From: G965218495 sp965262785
GTDB taxonomy: Bacteria > Bacteroidota > Rhodothermia > Rhodothermales > Bin80
Assembly: GCA_965262785.1 (NCBI GenBank)
Contig: OZ253559.1
Coordinates: 1,054,001-1,118,000, forward strand
Direction of reading: 5' to 3'
Length of the DNA: 64,000 bases
The notes beneath the pieces were generated by a model that worked only from the letters and a program-made list of their open reading frames with translations, searched no databases and was not told the DNA's origin. This document shows, piece after piece, positions 53,596-61,238 of this stretch (positions are counted from its first letter, which is position 1; the number at the start of each line of letters is the position of its first letter). The position numbers were made by a program, and so were the translations under genes.

Positions 53596-54273
53596 GTGTA
53601 CATCCGCAGGAGAGTCTACAAGCTTAAAAACGAAACGCAACGCACCGGATACGGACTGCTCGAATGCCGACGTGTCAATGGCCAGCCCAATCAAAAAACC
53701 ATCCTGAACCTTGGCCAGGACTTTGACATTGCCGAAGCCGACTGGCCCACCGTAACCAAGCGGGTTGAGCTGGCACTGCGCGGACAGCGCGCACTACCGC
53801 TGGAGGATGAGAAGATCGAATGCGCCGTGGACGAGATCGTGCGCCGGCTGCGTGAGAAGGACTACGATGTGGACGCCGGACGCGACGACCGCGACGCCAT
53901 CATTACCGACGCAGTGCATCATCCGGATACACGCACGGTCGGCGGCGAGCGCGTATGCCTGCAAGCCTTGGAGCAACTCGGCTTCACGGCGCTGCTACGC
54001 GCGCTGGGCATGCGAGAAGATGCTATTCGCATGGCCCTGGTTCTGGTGGTTGGGCGCATGTTGTCGCCCGGAAGTGAGGCGCATACGTACCAGTGGATGA
54101 TGAAGGCCTCCGCCATTTTGGAGCTGGTGCAGCTGGAGGCCCCGTGCGCAAGTACGCTGTACCGCGTAGGCGATCGGCTGTATGCGCTGCGCGAAGCGCT
54201 TATGGACGGACTCTATGGCAATGCGCAGCGGCTGTTGGGCTTTAGTGAGACGCTCATCTTGTATGATCTGACC
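53596..54273 (+). pseudogene. IS1634 transposase, N-terminal part
   Basis: 226 codons from the GTG at 53596 (V-Y-I-R-R-R-V-Y-K-L-K-N-E) through L-E-C-R-R-V-N-G-Q-P and the helical domain to E-T-L-I-L-Y-D-L-T, where the first catalytic Asp (D224) lies two codons before the break. The frame then runs into inserted DNA. The C-terminal part resumes in frame at 56474. Joined, the two parts make an uninterrupted 595-residue transposase, so the gene would be restored by precise excision of 54274-56470 plus one copy of the core. Confidence 0.88.
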
Positions 54274-55935
54274 ACAACGTGGAATCAAAAGTTCCGCGGC
54301 GCTGTCGCTCGATCGCGGCGGCGGACTGGAGCCTGGTGCGGCGTCGGGGTCTGCTGAAGGCGTGAGCGGTATGCAATGGCACACCGTGACGTCGGTCTTG
54401 CCGACGCGTACTTCGCTAACCAGTAGTCGAATCAGCTGCTGACGCTCCGTGATGGACAATGCTTTTTCGCCTTCGGACATCCGCGCCAGGAATTGCTGCA
54501 CACTATGGGCAAGCGTCAGGGTTGTCGAGCGATCCAGCTCCTGGGCCTGCAGCGTTTTGAGCTCGGATTCAATCGCCCGCTGACGCGTACGCAACGGTCC
54601 GGTTCGCGTACGTAACGCATCCAGACTGAGCAGACTTTCCTGATACGCGTCAATCAGCCGCCGGCTTTTTGCTTCACACTGGGTGCGCTCCTTCTGCAAT
54701 TCGTCCATACGGCGCTGTGCAGGACCTTGGTCCTTGGCCGCCTGGATGCGGCGACGAATCTCGTTCTGAATGAGGTCGGGGCTCTTGAGCACCTCCATCA
54801 CCGCATTCCACACCGCTTCGTCGAGATCCTGGACATTGGCGTAAGGGTTGTCACAGACCGCGCCGTCAGGAAAATGCCAGGAGTTGGTCCCCAAACACCG
54901 GTAGTAATGGTTGCGCCTGCCTTTGGGAGCGTGGCGTGACATCGCATACCCGCACTGCGCACAGACACAGAGTCCCTGCAAGAGCGAAGGCGTGCGCGTG
55001 TTGCGGGGGGAGAAGCGCCGGTTCGTCTTGCGTTGCGCTTGCGCACGCTGGAAGGTCTGCTCATCTACGATGGCGGGCACCGGCAGGATGATCCATTCTT
55101 CGCGCGGACGAGTCGTGCGCCCGTTCAAACGCCGGACGGCCCCCTTCTTGCTGCGTCCGATGCGATTGCGCCGAGCCCGACGGCCCGTGTTCATCGTCTT
55201 CTGGTAGGCGGCCCTGCCAATGTAGGCCTCGTTGCGCAGGATGACCGCCACCGTGGATATACTCCAATGCTTCCCATGCCGGGGCACGTAGCCCAAGGCG
55301 CGCAACTTGCGCGTTACCGTCGTCATCGTGCCGCCTTTCTGGATATACAGCGAGAAAATCAGACGTACCACCGCTGCTTCGTCCGCGTTGATCACCAGCT
55401 GTGCTCCACAGGTCTCCGTCTTGCGGATCAGGTCATAGCCGTACGGGGGTCGGCTGATCATGTTCAGGGAGCCCTGGCGTGCCCGATAAATCTTGCCTCG
55501 GCGCGAGCGTTCGGCCATCTGCGCACGTTCATACTCGGACAGTACGGACAGGATCTGACGCAGCAGCACTTGCTGCGGCGTCGCCTCCTCGGGCGCTTCC
55601 ACGAACACGAGCTTCGTGTCATAGCGCTCGAACTCTTCCTGCAGCAGCACCTGATAGGCAAACTTGCGGCTGACCCGGTCCGGCGACAAGGCCAGCACAT
55701 ACGCAAGCGCACCTTGGGCGACCTGGTCGCGCAGGGCGTCCAGACCGGGACGAACCAGGCTCGCACCGCTGTAGCCGTTGTCGGTGAAGATCAACTCCGG
55801 CGCGATGGTCCAGCCCCGTTCACGCGCACTGGTGAGTACCGCCTCGAGCTGGCTCTCAATGGTCTGCTGCCGCCGCTGACTTTCGCTCGAGACGCGCACG
55901 TAGGCTGCCGCAATCTTTTGTGCTTCGTGCTTCAT
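53995..55935 (-). CDS. Large serine recombinase (integrase)
   Basis: Starts at the ATG at 55935 (M-K-H-E-A-Q-K-I). The N-terminal resolvase domain has Y-V-R-V-S (catalytic Ser16), then F-T-D-N-G-Y-S-G, L-S-P-D-R-V-S-R and S-E-Y-E-R-A-Q-M-A-E-R. The Recombinase domain follows with P-P-Y-G-Y, L-R-N-E-A-Y-I-G-R-A and a zinc ribbon (C-V-C-A-Q-C-G-Y-A-M-S-R-H, then Y-R-C-L-G and C-D-N-P-Y). A coiled-coil stretch (about 430-520) is typical of large serine integrases. The frame leaves the element at attL (R-S-S-D-S-A-A-E-L-L-I-P-R-C-G) and runs about 93 codons into antisense IS1634. In the circular form it would end after 23 other residues (N-N-V-E-S-K-A-P-L-R-L and so on). Confidence 0.92.
   Translation of the reverse strand: MKHEAQKIAAAYVRVSSESQRRQQTIESQLEAVLTSARERGWTIAPELIFTDNGYSGASLVRPGLDALRDQVAQGALAYVLALSPDRVSRKFAYQVLLQEEFERYDTKLVFVEAPEEATPQQVLLRQILSVLSEYERAQMAERSRRGKIYRARQGSLNMISRPPYGYDLIRKTETCGAQLVINADEAAVVRLIFSLYIQKGGTMTTVTRKLRALGYVPRHGKHWSISTVAVILRNEAYIGRAAYQKTMNTGRRARRNRIGRSKKGAVRRLNGRTTRPREEWIILPVPAIVDEQTFQRAQAQRKTNRRFSPRNTRTPSLLQGLCVCAQCGYAMSRHAPKGRRNHYYRCLGTNSWHFPDGAVCDNPYANVQDLDEAVWNAVMEVLKSPDLIQNEIRRRIQAAKDQGPAQRRMDELQKERTQCEAKSRRLIDAYQESLLSLDALRTRTGPLRTRQRAIESELKTLQAQELDRSTTLTLAHSVQQFLARMSEGEKALSITERQQLIRLLVSEVRVGKTDVTVCHCIPLTPSADPDAAPGSSPPPRSSDSAAELLIPRCGQIIQDERLTKAQQPLRIAIESVHKRFAQRIQPIAYAVQRTCARGLQLHQLQNGGGLHHPLVRMRLTSGRQHAPNHQNQGHANSIFSHAQRA
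54271..54291. repeat. attL-like junction with attP half-site
   Basis: Host GATCTG, core ACC (54271-54273), then ACAACGTGGAATCAAAAG (54274-54291), the element half-site. The same 18 bases occur inverted at 56452-56469. Confidence 0.8.
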
Positions 55936-56470
55936 GCGCCGCTGTCTTGCGCTGTGAGGTTCGGTGGTGTACCAGTAGCGCGTAGGCCTGCTCCAGGCGT
56001 TGATGCGCCAGCCGGTTCGGTACGGATAACAGGCGAAGGGGGCCCATTCACGGTGGATCGTTGTCCAACAAGCGTGCCATGGCCCGAGCCACCAGTACAC
56101 CGAGGCTCACGCCGGTATGGCGCGCCCGGGCACGCACACGCGCGAGTAAGGCCGCGGGGATCCGGACGTTCAGGGGCGCGGTAGCCTCGGCACGAGCCAG
56201 AGACGAATCCTCCTGCGCCGCGCGGACATAGCGCCAAGCCTGCGCTCTGGAGAGCGCGTACCGGGCCGCCAGCATGCGCGCCACCTCCGTAGCGCTGTGC
56301 TCTTGGCAGAGCGCTTGGGCTGTGGCCACGCGCGCGGCGCGTTCGGTTAGGGACGCTCGTTTCATGTATCATAAGATACAACACGTATATGATCATTTTC
56401 AACTTATTCGCCGTGAAGGCCGGGCAATGACACGATCCAAACGGAGTGGCGCTTTTGATTCCACGTTGTT
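54274..56470 (-). mobile_element. 2.2-kb integrative element with large serine recombinase
   Basis: The inserted segment starts ACAACGTGGAATCAAAAG and ends with the exact inverse CTTTTGATTCCACGTTGT followed by T. The core ACC(A) is present at both junctions. The ends therefore form the dyad of one attP site: circularisation brings the two half-sites together around the core. It carries only two genes, the recombinase (stop beyond attL) and a 105-residue RHH-type protein. It sits inside the IS1634 transposase gene just after the codons Y-D-L-T. Confidence 0.85.
56048..56365 (-). CDS. Small HTH/RHH regulator of the integrative element
   Basis: 105 residues, 112 bp upstream of the recombinase gene on the same strand. 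The N-terminal half carries an HTH-like segment (S-A-T-E-V-A-R-M-L-A-A-R-Y-A-L-S-R-A-Q-A). The C-terminal half has P-L-N-V-R-I-P-A-A-L-L-A-R-V-R and G-V-S-L-G-V-L-V-A-R-A-M, a ribbon-helix-helix pattern. As the only other gene of the element it is the natural candidate for repressor or recombination directionality factor (inference). The start at 56365 follows a palindromic ATGTATCATAAGATACA stretch (56364-56380), possibly its own operator. Confidence 0.7.
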   Translation of the reverse strand: MKRASLTERAARVATAQALCQEHSATEVARMLAARYALSRAQAWRYVRAAQEDSSLARAEATAPLNVRIPAALLARVRARARHTGVSLGVLVARAMARLLDNDPP

Positions 56471-56474
56471 ACCA
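56452..56474. repeat. attR-like junction with attP half-site
   Basis: CTTTTGATTCCACGTTGT (56452-56469), T, core ACC(A) (56471-56474), then host ACACATTC. This is the exact inverse of 54274-54291. The empty attB reads GATCTGACCAACACATTC. Confidence 0.8.
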
Positions 56475-57583
56475 ACACATTCTACACGGGTCGCAAGAAA
56501 GGCGCGCTCCTGGCGTATGGACGAAGCAAGGAAAAGCGATCGGATTGTCCGTTGGTGACGTTGGCCTTAATGCTGGACGCGTCCGGCTTTGTGCGTGGCG
56601 CAGCCGTCCTTGCTGGCAATGCCAGCGAACCAAAGACGCTTCAACAGGCCATGGAGCGGCTCAATGGCGCTCGTGCGACCGTCATCATGGACGCGGGCAT
56701 AGCCACGCGCGCCAATGTGGCGTACTTGCGGTCGAAGGGACTGGATTGGATCTGTGTGCAGCGCACGCAGGCGCCGCCACCCCCTGAACGCGCGCCGGAG
56801 GAGTGCTGGAATACACAAAGCGGGGTCTCCATCAAAGCCTGGCGCCTGGAGCAGCAAGAGGGAACGCTGCAAGTCTACCTGCATAGCGAGGCACGCAAGG
56901 CCACCGGTGATCGCATACTGAACACCAGGCGCGCAAAGTTCGAGGCTGCGCTGAAAACCCTGCACGAGGGACTCTCCAAGCCCCGCTGCGTCAAGGAATA
57001 CGACAAGGTGCAACGCAGACTCGGTCGCGAGCTCGAAAGGCATAAGCGCGTCTCGTACCAGTACAAGATCGATGTCTTGCGCAAAAAGGACAGTACGCAC
57101 GCGAAGGCGGTCACCTTTACGCACCTGTCTGCGTTTGAGCAGCAGACGCAAGCATCGGGCGGCTACATCCTGCATACCAGCCACACGGACTGGTCTGCCT
57201 CGCAAATCGCACGCACATACTGGAAGCTTGCAGACATCGAGCGCACGTTTCGTTCGCTGAAGTCCGAGTTGGGCATGCGTCCCCTATACCACAGCAAGGA
57301 TGAGCGCATCCGGACACACATCTTCCTCTCGGTACTGGCCTATCAGGCGGTGCAACTCATTCGCACGAAGCTGAAGCAGTATGACCTCCACAGCAGCTGG
57401 ACCACGCTGCAGTTTGAGCTGAACCGGTGGCACCGGATCACGACCGTATTGCCAACAGACCGGCGCTCCTGCATTCTGTTGAAGAAGGATGCAGACCAAG
57501 GTCCGCTCCAGCGCCAGATCGCCATGATTATGGGCCTCAAGCCTCACAACTACACCTACAAGGCGCACACAAAACGACCCTGA
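56474..57583 (+). pseudogene. IS1634 transposase, C-terminal part
   Basis: 369 codons resuming the transposase frame as N-T-F-Y-T-G-R-K-K-G-A-L-L-A-Y-G, then K-E-K-R-S-D-C-P-L-V-T-L-A-L-M-L-D. The second Asp lies in V-I-M-D-A-G-I-A, and the C-terminal Glu region in K-L-A-D-I-E-R-T-F-R-S-L-K-S-E-L with Y-H-S-K-D-E-R-I-R-T-H-I-F, typical of IS4/IS1634 (YREK-like). No stops. The inner integrative element separates it from its N-terminal 226 codons. A start at the ATG around 56570 could yield a truncated protein. Confidence 0.88.
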
Positions 57584-57812
57584 AATGGTAGTGCTATAGA
57601 AAAAGACAGTTTTCGTAAGTGACTGTCTGAAGGGTACTTACTGGCTCTTGGAAAAAATAAAGTGACAAAGTTCCGTAGAGTATCTCTGAAGATACCAAAA
57701 TCGGAGGCGCCAGTCCCTTATCTCCCTCGCCCGCAAAGGGAAAAACCACCTGTTTCGTGGTTTTGCAAGAGGCTCAGTTAAACGGGTATTTCCCATTCCT
57801 TGGGCAATCACC

Positions 57813-57828
57813 AATTAGGGGAAGAGCC
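57813..57828 (+). repeat. Solo ISL3-type terminus
   Basis: AATTAGGGGAAGAGCC matches exactly the right terminus of the ISL3 element (50914-50929). It lies 33 bp right of the outer IS's target duplication. The corresponding left end was not found, so this is a scar of another ISL3-type element or a related short element. Confidence 0.5.
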
Positions 57829-57946
57829 AAAGAGGTAAGTCAAATTGAAACGATATTGATGATTCTTAAGACAATGGTGACCAGTCGCCTTCACGAAAAT
57901 CTGTTGCTTCGGGGGAAAATCGAACAAGTCGTACGACCGGACTGAC

Positions 57947-57991
57947 CCGGTGCTCGGGTCGCGTTGTAGCCTTTCGGAAGGGGAGCACCGG
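57947..57991 (-). terminator. Possible terminator of the restriction-modification operon
   Basis: CCGGTGCTC and GAGCACCGG form a perfect 9-bp stem with a 27-base loop, 36 bp beyond the res stop. There is no T-tract, so this is tentative. Confidence 0.3.
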
Positions 57992-58027
57992 AGTTAGCGA
58001 TCGACCCTCGGCGTCGTCGGTCCAGAC

Positions 58028-61000
58028 CTACTCCGCAGCTAGCATCTCCTCAAGATAGTCACCACTCTCGTCTGGGAAGAGAATGTGCCGCGTCGCGAAT
58101 TCCTCCTGCGTCCAAGACCCATCTCCGTAGCGCGGCCGTAGCTCTCTGTACTTCGTCGCCGACACGATGAACGAATCAAGGCTCACCTTCCCGGCCACCC
58201 CACTCCGGCGTGCAATCCCGGCCGAAAGTACCGGCAACCGCTTGTGCAGCCGTGCCTTCTCGTCGTCGTCGTAGGCCTTCGCGTGCATCATCCCGTGAGG
58301 CTCGACGAAGACCACGCGCTGCCGGTCGCCCGAAATCATCCACAGGATGAAGTCCGGGTAGAAGCCGGTTCCTTCCAGAGAGAAGCCCACACCTCGGCCA
58401 CGTCCCTGGTTCCGCAGCAAGAATAGCTCCGTGTCGGGGTGAAGAGCGTTTCCGCGCTCCTGCCAGAAGTCCCGCAGTTGGCGCACAAACTTCGTTTCGC
58501 TCTCGTTGAGGGGAGGGGGTGAGACCGTCACCGCCGGATTCGAGCCCTGGATCAGCAGGGGCTGATACAGGTGACGGTCGAAGTGGATGCGAGCCAGCGC
58601 GCCGAGGTCCTGCTCGTAGAGCTTCGCTCGCTGCTCAATCAGTTCCGCAATCTGGACTAGGAGAGTGGTTTTCTCGCGCGGGACACTCACCACGTAATGG
58701 GACTGTTGGCGGGCGTCCGGCAGCGCCGCCACGGCAGGGTTGACGTTGAGTAGCAGGTTCAGGTCGGAGTCGTCCACCTCACGGTAGTTCATGCGCTCGC
58801 CCTCCCACTGCTGACGCGCGCGCTGCCAGCACTTGTCCGCGCAGCGCCGGAGCACCATATGCACAATCGCCTGAAGATCTTCTCGGTCGTGCCAGTTCCT
58901 GGGCTCGAAGACGTGCTTGTCGGCCCATACGGTGACAGGTGCGCTCTCGACAATAATCTTCAGAGCGGCCACCCGGGGGACGGCTAGAGGTCGCATGCCC
59001 TTGACGCGCCGATGTTCCATCAGATCGAGGTACGCCTCCTCCCAGTCCACCAGTCCCAGCGGCAGTTTTCCCGCAGGCCGCTCGTAGCCGGCCGACCCCT
59101 CGGTCGTCTGCTGCCCGCCGGTCCCGCTTTCCCAAAAGGACGCCCGCGTTGCACGGTCGATCCGCACTGGAGTCGTAGTGCTCGGGTCGAGCGCAAAGTT
59201 GGCGTCCGCCTCGAATTCGCTTCCATCGGGAAGCGCGGGAACTATCAGCCCCCTCCCCAGGAAGTCCTTGTTGGCCCGTATCGGCACCCGTAGCACGACC
59301 GGATCCTGCGCTTCCAGCCCTTCCCGCTCCAGATATTCCCGAAACTTCGTCATGTAGTCGGCGCGAATTGCGAATATATTGAGGGTTTCCAAGAGGCCGA
59401 CGTTGTTCGGATGCGGACCCTCCAAGTGCGTGCTGCGCTTGAGCGACATCCCCCTGCCCTTGAGCCTCACCCCTCGCCCGAAGAGTTGGATGATCTCCGA
59501 GCCTTCGGCCCTGCCCACATTCATGAGACCCATGTTCGAGACGCGCCACGAATTCCATCCTTCCACGAACTTCTTGGCGCCAATCAGCACGTTGACCGTC
59601 GCCTCGGCCTCGTTGACCCGATCGAACATTGAGCCGCCCACGGCATCCTCCTCGAGGATGATCCCCGCCCCCGCGTTCTGCGCGAGTCTCTTGAACTTTG
59701 CGGTGTCCCCGATGTACGTCAGGCCAAAGTAGTGATCGGATGCGAACGCCTTCAGGCCGAGCTCGCCGGGGGCACCCCGGATGTCGCACAGACGGAGACC
59801 GCCCGGTCCGTCGGTGTGGAAGACGGTTCGCAGCACGTCGGCGTAGATATGTTCGGGAGATTCAACCGACTTCGCCAACTCGTTGAAGCGCTCTGCGAAC
59901 AAATCCACGTTCCACGCCGCATGCAGTCCGGACTCTCCGCGTAGCAGCTTTCCGATGGCATCTTGAGCCCACTCAGGCTCGCTCAGCACCCGGTGGAGGA
60001 AGAGCTGGACGGTAAGCACATCGCTGGTGTCACGCCCGCGCCTCCTGTAGACCGCATTTACACTACCCCCCACGAAGACCCAGAGCGGCTGCTCCAGATT
60101 GTAGTTGCGCAGGTCAGAGGCGTTGTCGCGGTAGCCACGCAGTTGTTCGTAAAACGAGAGCAGGTTGCCGAGGAGGAGCAGGTCCGTGAGTTCCGGCGAC
60201 GGCTCGCTCCCCGATACGTTGAGAACGCGAAAGTCCTTGCCGAACCCGTCCCGGTGAAAGTAGCGGTAGGAGTAGTCGAATACAATGGATTTGCCGTAAT
60301 CTAGGGTGAGCCTGCTGTCCTGCGCCGCCGCCAGCGCCTGCCCAAAGGTGGCGCTGTACTCGAAGGTGAATCCGCGGGCGGCCACTGCGTCGCGAACCGA
60401 ACGCCAGGCTTCGCCGCTCGCGCCACGGTGGCCTTCGTCCACGAATACGAGGTTGCGGTCGCCGAGCGCGTCTACTTCGATGCTGACCCCCGTGCCTTTC
60501 CCCTTGCGCTTTTCGACCAGCTTGGTGATCTCGGTCACTCGCACGGTTCGGCGGCGACCCGCGAGCAATCCAGCCTCGCCGAAACGGGCCGACGGAATGC
60601 CGGATGCCGTCATCTCGGCCATGTGCTGGGCGCTCAGCCCTTCGTTAGGCGTGATCAATATGATGTTGTCCAGGCGCTCGCTTCCGTTGTAGTGCAGGAA
60701 CTGCAGGTAGTTAAGGTGCATGATGAGCGTCTTGCCGCTGCCGGTTGCCATCCAGAACGCGAGCTTATTCAGGTCGTTTGGTTCGATTCCGCGGATCGGG
60801 TAGCTGCTGTGCAGGGAATGGACCTGCTGCCGCACGTAACAGTGAATCTCACGCGCGAGCGCCTCAGGGGCCGTGGCACGCCGGTCCAGGAACAGTTCGG
60901 CGTAAAGTGCGGCAAGCTGCTGGAAATACCGCAAGGTGATTGGCTCGTGCCTACACGAGTTGATGGACCGCAGGTGACGGCGCACGTTGTCGTCGTAGCG

Positions 61001-61207
61001 GGCCAGATTGCCGGACAGAATCCGGCAGCGGTCCCGGCCGCCGAGCAAGCGTGCCACATGGCTGCGACCGTTCGAATCATACCCTTCTCGTGCTTCCTTC
61101 AGCGTATCGAACAGCTTCTGGTTCGACTCGAACCCGAATTGGTAATTGGCCCAACCAAGCAGCAGCAGTTTCGACTCGAGCTGGTACAGCGTCTTGGAAG
61201 AAGTCAT
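58028..61207 (-). CDS. Type III-like restriction enzyme, Res (helicase-nuclease) subunit
   Basis: 1059 residues. The SF2 helicase core has W-M-A-T-G-S-G-K-T (motif I, about residue 155), L-V-F-V-D-E-G-H (motif II, DEGH rather than DEAH), E-Y-S-A-T-F (motif III) and Q-L-F-G-R-G-V-R (motif VI). The C-terminus carries a PD-(D/E)xK-like site in F-Y-P-D-F-I-L-W-M, followed by V-V-F-V-E-P-H-G, where the usual Lys position is His. It is encoded 31 bp downstream of the Mod gene on the same strand. With Mod it would form a Type III-like complex that translocates on or senses DNA and cleaves unmodified sites. The frame is intact. Confidence 0.87.
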   Translation of the reverse strand: MTSSKTLYQLESKLLLLGWANYQFGFESNQKLFDTLKEAREGYDSNGRSHVARLLGGRDRCRILSGNLARYDDNVRRHLRSINSCRHEPITLRYFQQLAALYAELFLDRRATAPEALAREIHCYVRQQVHSLHSSYPIRGIEPNDLNKLAFWMATGSGKTLIMHLNYLQFLHYNGSERLDNIILITPNEGLSAQHMAEMTASGIPSARFGEAGLLAGRRRTVRVTEITKLVEKRKGKGTGVSIEVDALGDRNLVFVDEGHRGASGEAWRSVRDAVAARGFTFEYSATFGQALAAAQDSRLTLDYGKSIVFDYSYRYFHRDGFGKDFRVLNVSGSEPSPELTDLLLLGNLLSFYEQLRGYRDNASDLRNYNLEQPLWVFVGGSVNAVYRRRGRDTSDVLTVQLFLHRVLSEPEWAQDAIGKLLRGESGLHAAWNVDLFAERFNELAKSVESPEHIYADVLRTVFHTDGPGGLRLCDIRGAPGELGLKAFASDHYFGLTYIGDTAKFKRLAQNAGAGIILEEDAVGGSMFDRVNEAEATVNVLIGAKKFVEGWNSWRVSNMGLMNVGRAEGSEIIQLFGRGVRLKGRGMSLKRSTHLEGPHPNNVGLLETLNIFAIRADYMTKFREYLEREGLEAQDPVVLRVPIRANKDFLGRGLIVPALPDGSEFEADANFALDPSTTTPVRIDRATRASFWESGTGGQQTTEGSAGYERPAGKLPLGLVDWEEAYLDLMEHRRVKGMRPLAVPRVAALKIIVESAPVTVWADKHVFEPRNWHDREDLQAIVHMVLRRCADKCWQRARQQWEGERMNYREVDDSDLNLLLNVNPAVAALPDARQQSHYVVSVPREKTTLLVQIAELIEQRAKLYEQDLGALARIHFDRHLYQPLLIQGSNPAVTVSPPPLNESETKFVRQLRDFWQERGNALHPDTELFLLRNQGRGRGVGFSLEGTGFYPDFILWMISGDRQRVVFVEPHGMMHAKAYDDDEKARLHKRLPVLSAGIARRSGVAGKVSLDSFIVSATKYRELRPRYGDGSWTQEEFATRHILFPDESGDYLEEMLAAE

Positions 61208-61238
61208 CGGGGGCGTCCCGCTCGTTTCCCTCGGGCCA

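Larger units (their letters stand above)
53387..57676 (+). mobile_element. IS1634-family element interrupted by a serine-integrase element
   Basis: Left end 53387 begins ACGGCAGTTTGTCACTTT; the right end 57676, on the other strand, begins ACGGAACTTTGTCACTTT (two mismatches). Removing the inner 2197-bp element plus the core repeat leaves about 2.1 kb with one transposase frame, normal for IS1634. It is inserted in the decayed outer IS; the flanks share AG at the junction. Confidence 0.78.
51985..57775 (-). mobile_element. Decayed IS5/IS1182-like element containing IS1634
   Basis: The left end (51985) begins GAGGCTCTTGCA and the right end (57775), read on the other strand, begins GAGCCTCTTGCA (one mismatch). 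Both are flanked by AGTT (51981-51984 and 57776-57779), a 4-bp target duplication. Its own transposase gene is a pseudogene (52228-53358). The relic at 19893-20110 gives the uninterrupted junction and shows that IS1634 inserted next to the TTTAG at 53386. Confidence 0.75.

Noticed and set aside
55033..56184. 383-codon plus-strand frame opposite the serine recombinase
   Set aside because: It is an antisense shadow caused by the G+C-rich codon pattern of the recombinase gene, which has clear domains on the minus strand.
57859..57945. Short frame M-I-L-K-T-M-V-T-S-R-L-H-E downstream of the nested IS stack
   Set aside because: Only about 28 codons, no family pattern and no context; not called.
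58779..59789. 336-codon minus-strand frame inside the Res gene
   Set aside because: Out-of-frame shadow of the restriction subunit; low-complexity Arg/Gly-rich translation.
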